From positions 2,279,501 to 2,343,500 of the forward strand of contig NZ_FMHT01000003.1 of NCBI RefSeq assembly GCF_900091585.1: a DNA stretch of 64,000 nucleotides. The letters run 5' to 3'. The DNA comes from Micromonospora nigra. Its GTDB lineage: Bacteria; Actinomycetota; Actinomycetes; Mycobacteriales; Micromonosporaceae. The notes under the pieces were generated by a model that was not told the DNA's origin, searched no databases, and saw only the letters and a program-made list of their open reading frames with translations. This document shows positions 8,237 to 16,862 of the stretch, one piece after another. The position numbers and the translations under genes are program-made. Within the stretch, counting starts at the first letter, position 1. Every line of letters starts with the position of its first letter.

Positions 8237-8456
8237 ACGACAGCCTTTCGATGCAACGTGCGGGGCGATCGACAGACACCCACCGAGGGGTGGTGTCGGC
8301 GACCGCGTGCGGACAACGGACCGGACCAGCGCGGTAAGCGGCGGGGCGCACCTGAGGTCACGATCGACGTCCAGCGTAGCGGCAGAGCCCGAGCAGGACC
8401 AACGCGCCCCCGTCGAGGCCCGGCCGCCCGGCCACCCGTGGGGCCGCCCGGCAGGA

Positions 8457-8666
8457 TCAGGCGGTCTCCTGGAAGGCACCACGGAGGTACTCGTGCACCG
8501 CGTGCTCGGGCACCCGGAACGACCGGCCCACCCGCACGGCGGTCAACTCACCGCTGTGCACGAGACGGTAGACCGTCATCTTGGACACCCGCATGACCGT
8601 CGCCACCTCGGCGACGGTCAGGAACTTGACGTCCGACAGCCGACCGTCGGACTGCGACCCGGCCAT
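8457..8666 (-). CDS. Excisionase/MerR-like helix-turn-helix DNA-binding protein
   Basis: This 69-residue protein consists almost wholly of a winged helix-turn-helix, [20 protein letters not shown], followed by a wing [19 protein letters not shown]. This is the HTH_17/excisionase type to which BldC also belongs, but the sequence is not BldC itself. The gene has a conserved position beside bS22 in actinomycetes, so it is a chromosomal regulator and not a phage excisionase. A perfect inverted repeat lies about 70 bp upstream (8738-8754). Confidence 0.85.
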   Translation of the reverse strand: MAGSQSDGRLSDVKFLTVAEVATVMRVSKMTVYRLVHSGELTAVRVGRSFRVPEHAVHEYLRGAFQETA

Positions 8667-8737
8667 GGCTCACCAACCCATCCCATGCCCGGCGCGTGCC
8701 ACCGCACGGGTCTTCCCGCACGGTTCGCGACGCGCGT

Positions 8738-8754
8738 GTTACCAGTACGGTAAC
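8738..8754. promoter_or_regulatory. Perfect inverted repeat, possible operator
   Basis: GTTACCAGTACGGTAAC has 6-bp perfect arms around a 5-bp centre in locally AT-richer DNA. It lies 72 bp upstream of the leftward excisionase-like gene, a normal place for an operator. Which regulator binds is unknown. Confidence 0.5.
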
Positions 8755-8904
8755 GGGACGGCTGTGACCGGCGCGATCCCTTCGTACAACTGATCACCAT
8801 TCGCACGCATGTCACCCCGGTGGGTCACCTCGTCGACCGACCCGCCGCGCCGACTGTCCGATTCCCTGACCGGTGGACCCGTCGATCCGCCCCGGGCACG
8901 GAGG

Positions 8905-8944
8905 CGTCCGGTGGCCCCGGCGGCGCCACCGGGGCCACCGGACG
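8905..8944 (-). terminator. Strong stem-loop terminator of the metalloprotease-like gene
   Basis: The arm CGTCCGGTGGCCCCGG (8905-8920) pairs perfectly over 16 bp with 8929-8944, leaving an 8-nt loop. It lies 165 bp after the stop of the leftward gene at 9110, so it most likely ends that transcript. There is no U-tract. Confidence 0.7.
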
Positions 8945-9109
8945 GGTGCCCCGGACCGCTTCCGGACGCGGACCGGGGCTCCGCGCTGGGAGCGGGCACC
9001 AGTGTGTCAGGTCGATCATGAACGGTCGCACCCCGGCACCCCGTCCGCCGGTGACGGCGGAGAAGGCGACCGACGTCGGAGAGGGGCGACGAGGCCGCGC
9101 GCCCGTCCG

Positions 9110-10540
9110 TCAGCCGGCCAACCGGCGAACGTACGCGACGCAGTCGTCCTGCACGACGGACCAGGGCTCCCCGAGGATCTCCTCGGCCGTCTGCCTCGGG
9201 ATCCGGCGCTCGTGCAGCACCGCCTTGGCGAAGGCGAACAGCCGCTGCTCCCCGAACCGGTCGGCGAGACACCGGACGGTGAGGTAGGAGACCCCGTACG
9301 CGGCGCTCACCCGCCAGTCGGCGGTGTCGTGGTCGGGGGCGATCCGGTCGAGCGGGCCCTTCCAGCCACGGCCGACCAGCCGCCGCACCTCCGCCATCCG
9401 GGGGTGCCGGTCGGCGGGCTCGCCGTCGGCCTCGGCCAGCTCGGCCAGCCCTTCGACCAGCCACCAGGCCGAGGCGCCCGTCGGCCCGTGCTCGGTCAGC
9501 GAGGCGACGTGGGTCAGCTCGTGCCGCAGCAACTTCTCCAGATCGGCACCGCTGTGGCTGTCCGCCCTGACCACCACCTCGTGCCGGTCACCGCCGACGG
9601 GGACCGCGTACCCGGCGCTCCACGACGGCTGTTCGCCGCCGTACCAGCGCTTCCACTCCCTCGGCCCGGCGTAGAAGATCCGGTACCGGTCGGGCGGCGC
9701 GTCCCCCATCGCGTACGCGTCGGCGACGGTGGCCGCCGCCTCGGCCCGCCGCAGCAGGTTCGGCAGCCGGTCGCGCAGCGCCGGGGTGGTCGCCACGATC
9801 GTGCGCTCGCCCACCGCCGCGACCAGCTCGCTGACCTCCCAGGGCAGGGCGGCGTACTGGCTGTGCGCCCAGCCGTTCACTTGGGCGTCGGGCTCCGACA
9901 CCGCCAGCGCGAGCAGGCGCGGTGCCGCCGTGCCCTCCCGCCACCGCGTGTTCACCAGCAGCGGGCTGGTCCGACAGCCCGGCACCACGAAGCAGTACCG
10001 GAACTCGACCACCAGCCGCCAGTCGCCGGCCCGGCTGGTCGGCGTGGGCAGGCCGTGCGGGCGCGCCTGCCAGGCGGACACCCGCAACGCCCGGAGCGCG
10101 GCGAACCGCTGCCGCAGGTCGGCACGGGCGGCCGGGGCCGCGATCGCCAGGAATCCCTCGCGGTCGCCCGCGAGCAACGCGGCGGACTGCCGCTCCAACT
10201 GTCCGCTGATCCGCTCGGCGAGCTGCCGGGCCGCCACGGTGGTCGGGTTCTCCGGTGCTGCGGCGGCCCTGGCCAGCGTCGCGACGCCGGAGCCGCCGGC
10301 CGACAGCGCCGCGGGCAGGCCCAGGGTCAGCAGCAGGCTGACCGCGACGAGCGAGGCCCACAACGGCCAGCGGTGACGCGGTCGCCGGTCGGGCCCCGGT
10401 GCGGCCACCGGCGACGGCGGTTCCGGATCGACCGTCGCGACCGGCTCCGGATCGGCTGCCGGGCTCGGCACCGGGTCAGCCGCCGGGCTCGGCGCGGTGC
10501 TCGTTGTCGGTTCGTCGGCCACAGCTCCCCCGTCGCTCAC
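9110..10540 (-). CDS. Membrane-anchored gluzincin-like metalloprotease, copy A
   Basis: This 476-residue protein has an acidic/Pro-rich N-terminus (repeated PSPAADP), one membrane segment at about residues 60-80 (RHRWPLWASLVAVSLLL) and a large extracytoplasmic part. That part holds LLRHELTHVASL, a HExxH zinc motif with Thr at the fourth position, followed by WWLVEGLAE, a typical glutamate ligand helix of gluzincins. A conserved pair of Cys lies in RYCFVVPGC. No peptidase activity is proven. The GTG start (VSDGG) is supported by an identical upstream context in the neighbouring paralogue. It lies immediately downstream of that paralogue on the same strand. Confidence 0.8.
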   Translation of the reverse strand: MSDGGAVADEPTTSTAPSPAADPVPSPAADPEPVATVDPEPPSPVAAPGPDRRPRHRWPLWASLVAVSLLLTLGLPAALSAGGSGVATLARAAAAPENPTTVAARQLAERISGQLERQSAALLAGDREGFLAIAAPAARADLRQRFAALRALRVSAWQARPHGLPTPTSRAGDWRLVVEFRYCFVVPGCRTSPLLVNTRWREGTAAPRLLALAVSEPDAQVNGWAHSQYAALPWEVSELVAAVGERTIVATTPALRDRLPNLLRRAEAAATVADAYAMGDAPPDRYRIFYAGPREWKRWYGGEQPSWSAGYAVPVGGDRHEVVVRADSHSGADLEKLLRHELTHVASLTEHGPTGASAWWLVEGLAELAEADGEPADRHPRMAEVRRLVGRGWKGPLDRIAPDHDTADWRVSAAYGVSYLTVRCLADRFGEQRLFAFAKAVLHERRIPRQTAEEILGEPWSVVQDDCVAYVRRLAG

Positions 10541-10639
10541 CGGCGAAGGGTACGGCCCGCCGGCCGGTCGGGCCACCACCACCCTCGGCCGGGGCCACCG
10601 GGCAGCGAGCCGTCACCTGCGTGAACGCTGCGGCCGAGG

Positions 10640-12178
10640 TCAGCCGACGACCGCCCGAACGTACGCGGTGGCCCTGTCGTGCACGCCCGGCCACGCCTCG
10701 CCCAGCGACTCCTGGGCGGCCTCGGCCACCGGCCGCAGCTCGTGCAGCACCAGCCGGGTGAAGGCGAGCACCCGGCCCGGCCCGTACCTGTCGATCAGGT
10801 GCCGGACCGCCAGATAGGACACGCCGTAGCTGCCGGCGACCCGCTCCGCCGTGGCGTCCTCGCCCGGGGCCACGTCGTCGAGCCGGCCGGTCCACCCCGC
10901 ACGGACCATCTGCCGCACCGCGGTCAACCCCTCGTACCGGTCGACCGGTTGCCCGTCGGCGGCCGCGTACTCGGCCAGGCCCTCCACCAGCCACCAGGTG
11001 CTCCGGCCGGGGTAGCCGCGTTCGGGGAGCGACGCCGCGTGGGTCAGTTCGTGCCGGAGCAGGTCGGCCAGGCCGTCGGCGCTGACCCGCTCGGCGTTCA
11101 ACACCACCTCGTGGTGTCCACCCCCGACGGTCACCGCGTAACCGGCGGTCCACTCCATCCGGTCGCCGCCATACCAGCGGCGCCACTCCTGCGGCCCCGC
11201 GTAGAACACCCGGTAGCGGTCCGGGGGCGGGCCCGAGACCACGTAGTCGTCGGCGACCCGCGCCGCCGCCTCCGCCTTGGCCAGCAACTCGGGCAGCGTC
11301 CGGCGAAGCTCGGGGGTGGTGGCCACCACGGTCCGGGAGCCGTGCGCGACGACCAGTTCGCTGATCTCCCACGGCCGGGTGCCGGTGCGGGCCGACCGGG
11401 ACGCCTCGACGGCCACCAGGCGGGGCTGTCCACCGTCCAGGCGCCAGCGGGTGCCGGCCACCACACTGCTCACCCGGCAGCCCGGCACCACGAAGCAGTA
11501 GCGGTACTCCACCAGCAGCCGCCACTCGCCCGGCCGTCCCGGCACCTCCGTGGGCAGATCCTGGGCCCGGACCTGCCAGCCGGTCACCCGCAGGGCACGC
11601 AGCGCCGCGTACCGGCGCAGCAGCTCGGGGTGGGCGGCGGGCTCCGCCACCGCCAGCCAGCCGGCCCGGTCGCCCGCGAGCAGCGCGGCGGCCTGCCGCT
11701 CGAGCTGCGCGGTCAGCCGCGCGGAGAGCTGGCGGGCGGCCAGCACGGTGGGATCCTCGACCTGCGGGCTCACACGGCGGACCACACCGACTCCCGCGTC
11801 GCGCACCGCGCTGGACAGCAGCGCGGCGGGCAGGCCGCAGGTGAGCAGCACGACCACGGCCACGAGCGCCGTCCACAGGGGCCAGAGGCGGCGGGGTCGC
11901 CGGTCGAGCGCGGGCATCCAGGCGGCGGCCGGCGGGGCGAGGTCGTCCCCGGCCCAGTCGGGAACAGCCGGCCCACGCGGCACGGCGACCGGCTCGGGCG
12001 ACACAGCGGCAGGCTCGCCGGACGGCGCAGGGGCGGGGTCGCCCGACGGCGCAGGGGCGGGGTCGCCCGACGACGCGGGGGCAGGCTCGCCGGACGACGC
12101 GGCGGCGGGGTCGGGCGACGCCGGCGGCGCGGGTGCGGTGTCCGGTCGGGCGTCGGGCAGGGGCCTCCCGTCAGTCAC
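10640..12178 (-). CDS. Membrane-anchored gluzincin-like metalloprotease, copy B
   Basis: This 512-residue protein is the tandem paralogue of the gene at 9110-10540. It has the same layout: VTDG start, one membrane helix (RPRRLWPLWTALVAVVVLL), the RYCFVVPGCR Cys pair, LLRHELTHAASL zinc motif and WWLVEGLAEYA. The N-terminal linker is longer and contains repeats of SGDPAPAP/SGEPAPA, reflected as short tandem DNA repeats near 12020-12110. Both genes share CCTTCGCCGG in front of the GTG. The pair arose by duplication. The substrates and whether the two act as a complex are unknown. Confidence 0.8.
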   Translation of the reverse strand: MTDGRPLPDARPDTAPAPPASPDPAAASSGEPAPASSGDPAPAPSGDPAPAPSGEPAAVSPEPVAVPRGPAVPDWAGDDLAPPAAAWMPALDRRPRRLWPLWTALVAVVVLLTCGLPAALLSSAVRDAGVGVVRRVSPQVEDPTVLAARQLSARLTAQLERQAAALLAGDRAGWLAVAEPAAHPELLRRYAALRALRVTGWQVRAQDLPTEVPGRPGEWRLLVEYRYCFVVPGCRVSSVVAGTRWRLDGGQPRLVAVEASRSARTGTRPWEISELVVAHGSRTVVATTPELRRTLPELLAKAEAAARVADDYVVSGPPPDRYRVFYAGPQEWRRWYGGDRMEWTAGYAVTVGGGHHEVVLNAERVSADGLADLLRHELTHAASLPERGYPGRSTWWLVEGLAEYAAADGQPVDRYEGLTAVRQMVRAGWTGRLDDVAPGEDATAERVAGSYGVSYLAVRHLIDRYGPGRVLAFTRLVLHELRPVAEAAQESLGEAWPGVHDRATAYVRAVVG

Positions 12179-12271
12179 CCGGCGAAGGGTACGGGCTTTC
12201 GGCCCCCAGTGGCGAGGCGCACCAACCCGACGGACGGCCACCACGCCCGCCGGTGATCCTCACCGTGGCGC

Positions 12272-12746
12272 TCAGTCCTGCTCGGTGGGCCACTCGCGAA
12301 AGGCGACGTCCAGTGCGGACACCATCCGCTCGGGCGGGGTCGGGAAAGTCCGGGTCCTTCGCTCCCGTCAGGACCAGCACGGGCTGCCGCACGTCGGCGA
12401 CCCCCGCGGTCCAGTGCGGCTCGACGGGCTCGGCCACACCCCGGGTGGCGGCCATCCGGCCGGGTTCGCGCAGGTTGGCCACCATGGCTCGGCGGTAGGC
12501 GGCGTCGTCGGCCGGTCGGTGGACCGGGAACAGGGTGCGGTGGAACATCCCGAACAGGCGTGGGCTGCGCAGCACCGCCGCCACCGCCAGGCGCATGAGC
12601 GGGTTGAGGCGGGGCTGACCCACGAAGGCGCCGGTCAGCACCAGGCCGCCGACCAGTTCGGGGTGGTCGGCGGGGGCGTACGACGACCAGCCGGCGCTGG
12701 ACTGCCCGTGCCCCCGCACGTCGACCGCGGCGACCCGCCCTGCCCG
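12272..12746 (-). pseudogene. Decayed alpha/beta hydrolase
   Basis: Sequence like an alpha/beta hydrolase is recognisable from RVAAVDVRGHGQSSAGW through PELVGGLVLTGAFVGQPRL and PVLVLTGAKDPDFPDP. The oxyanion/nucleophile section is missing: GWSSY is joined directly to a remnant of the post-nucleophile helix, so no GxSxG exists. After DPDFPDPA the frame shifts, and the expected C-terminus (RMVSALDVAFREWPTEQD, stop at 12272-12274) continues in another frame. The 5' end is also lost; proline dehydrogenase sequence begins only 27 bp beyond. Deletion plus frameshift make this a clear pseudogene. Confidence 0.75.
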
Positions 12747-12773
12747 GCCGTCGCCGGCTGCCCGCCTGCCCGG

Positions 12774-13694
12774 CTACTTCCTGGAGGCCAGGGCCCGGGC
12801 GAAGAAGGCCAGGTTGGCGGGACGCTCGGCGAGACGACGCATCAGGTAGCCGTACCAGTCCTCGCCGTACGGCAGGTAGGTGCGCACCGTGTAACCCTCG
12901 CCGACGAGCCGGGCCTGCTCGTCGGGCCGGATGCCGTACAGCATCTGGAACTCGAATCCGTCGGGGCCACGGTCGTACCAGCGGGCCCGGTCCTCGCCGA
13001 TGGCGATCAGGCGCGGGTCGTGGGTGGCCAGCATCGGGTACCCGTCACCGGACATCAGGATGTTGAGGCAGCGCACGTACGACTTGTCCACGTCCCGGGC
13101 GGACTGGTAGGCCACCGACTCCGGCTCGGAGTACGCACCCTTGCACAGCCGCACCCGGGATCCCGCACCGGCCAACTCCCGGCAGTCCGACTCGGTGCGC
13201 CGCAGGTACGCCTGGAGCACCGCGCCGGTCGACGGGTGGTCCTTGCGGAGCTTGGCCAGGATGTCGAGCGTCGAGTCGGTGGTGGTGTGGTCCTCCATGT
13301 CCAGGGTGACCGTGGTGCCCGCCGCGTCGGCGGCGGCGCAGATCGCCCGGGCGTTGTCGTAGGCGAGCTGCTCGTCGAAGGCCTGACCGAGCGCGGAGAG
13401 CTTCACGCTCACCTCGGCCGCCGGGGTCAACCCGGCGGCGGAGAGCATCGACAGCAGCCGCAGGTACTCCTCGCGGATCGAGGTGGCCTGCTCGGGGGTG
13501 ACGGTGTCCTCGCCGAGATTGTCGAGGGTCACCGCGAGACCGTCGGCGACGAGTTCGCGGGTCGCGCGCAACGCGTCGTCGGTCTGGGCGCCGGCGACGA
13601 ACCGGCGCACGACGTCCCGGGTGAAGGGGACCGTCGCGAGGAGCCGCTCGACCTGGGATGACCGGGAGGCGGCGAGAATGACGGTACGGAGCAT
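12774..13694 (-). CDS. Proline dehydrogenase
   Basis: This 306-residue monofunctional FAD enzyme oxidises L-proline to pyrroline-5-carboxylate, feeding proline into glutamate. The TIM barrel carries EVSVKLSALGQ, TLDMEDHTTTDST, YLRRTESDC (the Arg pair that binds the proline carboxylate), VRLCKGAYSEP and FEFQMLYGI. Length matches mycobacterial PruB-type enzymes. The ATG at 13694 gives the standard MLRTVILAASRS start. The partner P5C dehydrogenase gene is not in this window. A hydrolase remnant lies downstream. Confidence 0.93.
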   Translation of the reverse strand: MLRTVILAASRSSQVERLLATVPFTRDVVRRFVAGAQTDDALRATRELVADGLAVTLDNLGEDTVTPEQATSIREEYLRLLSMLSAAGLTPAAEVSVKLSALGQAFDEQLAYDNARAICAAADAAGTTVTLDMEDHTTTDSTLDILAKLRKDHPSTGAVLQAYLRRTESDCRELAGAGSRVRLCKGAYSEPESVAYQSARDVDKSYVRCLNILMSGDGYPMLATHDPRLIAIGEDRARWYDRGPDGFEFQMLYGIRPDEQARLVGEGYTVRTYLPYGEDWYGYLMRRLAERPANLAFFARALASRK

Positions 13695-13826
13695 GAACCG
13701 AGCGTAACGCCCCGCCCCCGACGCGCGCCGCTCGGCGACCGGTCCGCCCGACGGCCGCCCGACCGCAGGACGGCCGCGATTCGCGACCGGAACCCGGACG
13801 GCGGAGCCGTCCGGGGGACGACGGGA

Positions 13827-14123
13827 ATGGCGTCCATCGGTTACAACCATGACGTGGACCAACGCCCCCGCCGCCGGCTCCGGTCGGCCTCCGTGCAGCT
13901 CGGCGCACTCACCGCACTGGCGCTCGCCCTGTCGGGCTGCAACATGACCTCGGACGACGACGACGATGACGACTGCGCCCTCGGGCCGGCCGGTGGTGGC
14001 GGCACCGTGGCGCTGGCCCTGCGTGCGCCGACACCCGTGCCGGGCGGGCGGACCGAGCCGGCCGCCGCCGCGCTGCCCGACAGAGGCGGCTTCGGCACCC
14101 ACCTCGCCGCCTGCGGCGGCTGA
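13827..14123 (+). CDS. Small lipoprotein preceding the ATP-grasp enzyme
   Basis: This 98-residue protein has a basic N-region, a hydrophobic stretch and a lipobox ALSGC (Cys38), followed by a run of seven Asp and a Gly/Ala-rich tail ending RGGFGTHLAACGG. A purine stretch GGGGGACGACGGGA precedes the ATG; a GTG at 13854 is an alternative. Its stop is 2 bp before the GTG of the glutathionylspermidine synthase-like gene. The order lipoprotein then ATP-grasp enzyme mirrors E. coli ygiB-ygiC, and YgiB proteins also end with an RGGFG motif. Function is unknown. Confidence 0.6.
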   Translation: MASIGYNHDVDQRPRRRLRSASVQLGALTALALALSGCNMTSDDDDDDDCALGPAGGGGTVALALRAPTPVPGGRTEPAAAALPDRGGFGTHLAACGG

Positions 14124-14124
14124 G

Positions 14125-15312
14125 GTGCGCCGGGAGTCCGTCACCCCGCGCCCCGACTGGGACGCCACGATCCGCGCCCAGGGCCTGGTGTACGTCGACA
14201 CCGAACTGCCCGACGGCGGGGTGATGTCGTACTGGGACGAGAGCGCGGCGTACGCCTTCGAACTGGACGAGGTGCTGCGGCTGGAGGAGGCCACCGAGGA
14301 GCTGCACCGGATGTCCGTGGCCGCCGCCGCGCACGTGGTCGCCCGGCACCGGTACGCCGAGTTCGGCATCCCCGACTGGGCGGCCGAGGCCGTCGCGAGG
14401 TCACTGCGGGAGGATCCGCCCAGCCTGTACGGCAGGTTCGACCTCGCCTACGACGGCAGCTGGCCGCCGAAGCTGCTGGAGTACAACGCCGACACCCCGA
14501 CCGCGCTGGTCGAGGCGAGCATCATCCAGTGGTACTGGCTGGAGGACACCCGGCCGGAGGCCGACCAGTGGAACAGCCTGCACGAACGCCTGGTGGCCGG
14601 CTGGGCGAAGATCGGCGCCGGGCTGCACGACCGGCGGGTGCACGTGGCCTGGTCCAACGAGGAGGAGTCGGGCGAGGACCACATGACGGCCGGCTACCTC
14701 GCCGAGACCGCCCGGCAGGCGGGCCTGGACGTGGACCTGCTGCCGATCCAGGAGATCGGCTGGGACGGGCGGCGCTTCGTCGACCGGGCGAACCGGCCGG
14801 TCACCACCTGCTTCAAGCTCTACCCGTGGGAGTGGATGCTGGCCGAGCCGTACGGTCGCCCGGCACTGGACCCGGGCACCCCCACCACCTGGATCGAGCC
14901 GGCCTGGAAGCTGCTGCTGTCGAACAAGGCGCTGCTGGCGGTGCTGTGGGAGCTGTACCCGGGGCACGAGCTGCTGCTGCCGGCCTACCTCGACTCGCCG
15001 CGCGGGATGCCCGAGTACGTGGCGAAGCCGCTGCTCGGCCGGGAGGGTGGCTCGGTGCGCATCGTCACCGCCGACGGTGAGATCACCAATCCGGGCGACT
15101 ACGGCGACGAGGGGTTCTGCTACCAGGAGTTCCGGGCGCTGCCGGAGTTCGCCGGCAACCGGCTGGTGCTGGGCAGCTGGACCGTGGACGGCGAGTCGGC
15201 GGGCGTCGGGCTACGGGAGAGCGCCAGCCTGATCACTGACGGTTACGCCCGGTTCCTGCCGCACTACATCGACGCGCCGCGCCCCGCCGAGTCGTCTACC
15301 GTTGGGGTGTGA
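14125..15312 (+). CDS. Glutathionylspermidine synthase-family ATP-grasp ligase (YgiC-like)
   Basis: This 395-residue protein matches the preATP-grasp plus ATP-grasp ligase of the GSP synthase family. Visible features are YDGSWPPKLLEYNADTPTA, EPAWKLLLSNKALLAVLWEL and YVAKPLLGREGGSVRI, the last with the nucleotide-binding Lys and Gly loop. No amidase domain is present, so only ligation would occur. Actinomycetes lack trypanothione and glutathionylspermidine, so the substrate is probably a peptide or another amine-containing compound. The GTG start lies 2 bp after the lipoprotein stop, and the end overlaps the CGNR gene by 4 bp, making a three-gene coupled unit. Confidence 0.82.
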   Translation: MRRESVTPRPDWDATIRAQGLVYVDTELPDGGVMSYWDESAAYAFELDEVLRLEEATEELHRMSVAAAAHVVARHRYAEFGIPDWAAEAVARSLREDPPSLYGRFDLAYDGSWPPKLLEYNADTPTALVEASIIQWYWLEDTRPEADQWNSLHERLVAGWAKIGAGLHDRRVHVAWSNEEESGEDHMTAGYLAETARQAGLDVDLLPIQEIGWDGRRFVDRANRPVTTCFKLYPWEWMLAEPYGRPALDPGTPTTWIEPAWKLLLSNKALLAVLWELYPGHELLLPAYLDSPRGMPEYVAKPLLGREGGSVRIVTADGEITNPGDYGDEGFCYQEFRALPEFAGNRLVLGSWTVDGESAGVGLRESASLITDGYARFLPHYIDAPRPAESSTVGV

Positions 15313-15893
15313 ACTTCGACGCGTACGCCCGGACCGGTGTTGACCTCGTCAACGCACGACTGGACGACCTCGACGACCTGCGGGCCATCTTCCCCGACGA
15401 GAACGCGTGGATGCGCGACGAGGTCGCGGAGCGGGACCTGGCGATCTTCCGGCGCGCGCAGAAGCGCCTGCGCGACGTCTTCGACTACGGCACCTCGGGC
15501 CGGGACGCCGAGGCGGTGTCCGAACTGAACGCGCTGCTGGAGGCCCACCCGGTGCAGCCGCGCATCTCCGGGCACGACTCCAGCGACTGGCACATGCACG
15601 TCGCCAGCCGGGGCTCCTCGGTGAGTTCCGAGTTCCTGGCCGGCGCGGTGTGGGGCCTGTCGGTGTGGTTGTGCGAGTACGGCAGCGCCCGGTTCGGCGT
15701 CTGCGCGGACGACCGCTGCGGCAACGTCTACCTGGACACCTCGTCGAACTGCTGCCGCCGGTTCTGCTCGGAGCGCTGCGCGACCCGCTCGCACGTCGCG
15801 GCGCACCGGGCCCGCAAGCGGGCCGCGGGCGGCGACCAGCCGCCGGTCGCGGCGCAGAAGACGCCGACGGACTCGTTGACCCCGGTCAGCTGA
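15309..15893 (+). CDS. CGNR zinc-finger, ABATE-domain protein
   Basis: This 194-residue protein starts with an ABATE-like helical domain (YARTGVDLVNARLDDLDDL) and ends with a CGNR zinc finger. In the finger, FGVCADDRCGNVYLDTS provides CxxxxC and NCCRRFCSERCATRSHVAAH the second pair plus the basic helix. CGNR proteins are usually transcriptional regulators. The GTG overlaps the preceding stop (GTGA at 15309-15312), so it is probably made together with the ATP-grasp enzyme. Its DNA target is unknown. Confidence 0.85.
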   Translation: MNFDAYARTGVDLVNARLDDLDDLRAIFPDENAWMRDEVAERDLAIFRRAQKRLRDVFDYGTSGRDAEAVSELNALLEAHPVQPRISGHDSSDWHMHVASRGSSVSSEFLAGAVWGLSVWLCEYGSARFGVCADDRCGNVYLDTSSNCCRRFCSERCATRSHVAAHRARKRAAGGDQPPVAAQKTPTDSLTPVS

Positions 15894-15981
15894 CGCGCGT
15901 CGCCGGGCGGCTCCGCCGTGGCGGGCGCAGGCGTGGAGCGGCTCCGGCGCGGGCGGGCTCCGGCGCGGGCGTCGACCGGGC

Positions 15982-16794
15982 TCAGGCGTCGACCGGCGAC
16001 GGGGTGGCCAGGTGCTGGCGGGCGAACTCCAGCGACTCCCGCAGGTCGGCCTCGCGTACCGCCCGGCTCTTCGCGCCCCGGGTGGTCACCTCCACGGCGA
16101 CCGACCCGGTGAAGCCGCGCCCCGCGAGGGAGCGCAGCACCTCGGCGCAGGGCTGGTTGCCTCGCCCCGGCACCAGGTGCTCGTCGCGCCCCTCCCCCGT
16201 GCCGTCGCCGAGGTGCACGTGGGCCAGGCCGTCGCCCATCTGGTCGGCCATCTTCATCGCGTCGGTGTGGGAGGCCGCGCAGTGGGACAGGTCGAGGGTG
16301 TAGGAGGCGTACCCGGTGGCGGTCGGGTCCCATCCGGGGACGTACGGGACGAACTGCCGGCCGGCCATCCGCACCGGGTACATGTTCTCCACCGCGAACC
16401 GCAGCCCGCTGAACCGGTCGGCGACCTCGGCCAGGCCCTCGGCGAAGTTGCGGGCGTACTCGCGCTGCCAGGTGAAGGGCGGGTGCACGACCACGGTCGG
16501 TGCCTCCAGGGTCTCGGCCAGCTCGCCGGCCCTGCGCAGCCGCTCCCACGGGTCGGGGCTCCACACCCGCTGCGTGACCAGCAGGCACGGCGCGTGCACC
16601 GACAGCACGGGCACGCCGTAGTGGCCGGCGAGACCACGCAGGGCGCCCGCGTCCTGGCTGACCACGTCGGTCCACACCATGACCTCGACGCCGTCGTAGC
16701 CGAGGGCTGCGGCCAGCTGGAACGCCGCCGCGGTCCGCTCAGGGAAGACCGAGGAACTGGACAGGAGCACCGGCACGCGGGAAGTCACACTCAC
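15982..16794 (-). CDS. Sugar phosphate isomerase/epimerase (xylose isomerase-like TIM barrel)
   Basis: This 270-residue AP_endonuc_2/xylose isomerase-like barrel contains [57 protein letters not shown] and [19 protein letters not shown]. The metal ligands of this fold (Glu, Asp, His) are in place. The start is uncertain between GTG at 16794 and 16788. It lies 68 bp downstream of the Ppx/GppA gene on the same strand, a pair conserved in actinomycetes. The sugar substrate is unknown. Confidence 0.85.
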   Translation of the reverse strand: MSVTSRVPVLLSSSSVFPERTAAAFQLAAALGYDGVEVMVWTDVVSQDAGALRGLAGHYGVPVLSVHAPCLLVTQRVWSPDPWERLRRAGELAETLEAPTVVVHPPFTWQREYARNFAEGLAEVADRFSGLRFAVENMYPVRMAGRQFVPYVPGWDPTATGYASYTLDLSHCAASHTDAMKMADQMGDGLAHVHLGDGTGEGRDEHLVPGRGNQPCAEVLRSLAGRGFTGSVAVEVTTRGAKSRAVREADLRESLEFARQHLATPSPVDA

Positions 16795-16862
16795 CAGGGT
16801 AGCCCGGCCGAGCCGGGGCGATCGGTACGGAGATTGACGAATCGGTACCGGTCGGTCCAGGG

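Larger units (their letters stand above)
8667..9109. other. 443-bp non-coding region holding an operator-like repeat and a terminator
   Basis: No protein gene is supported here. It holds the promoter side of the excisionase-like gene with the inverted repeat at 8738-8754. Nearer 9109 it holds the transcription end of the metalloprotease-like gene, with the long stem-loop at 8905-8944. Confidence 0.6.

Noticed and set aside
8457..8666. Prophage excisionase indicating an integrated element
   Set aside because: No integrase, att repeats or phage genes are nearby, and the position beside bS22 is typical for chromosomal actinomycete regulators.
11550..13661. Rightward frame of about 700 codons over the second metalloprotease-like gene, the hydrolase remnant and proline dehydrogenase
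   Set aside because: It spans three unrelated genes of the opposite strand and shows no domain; a frame shadow.
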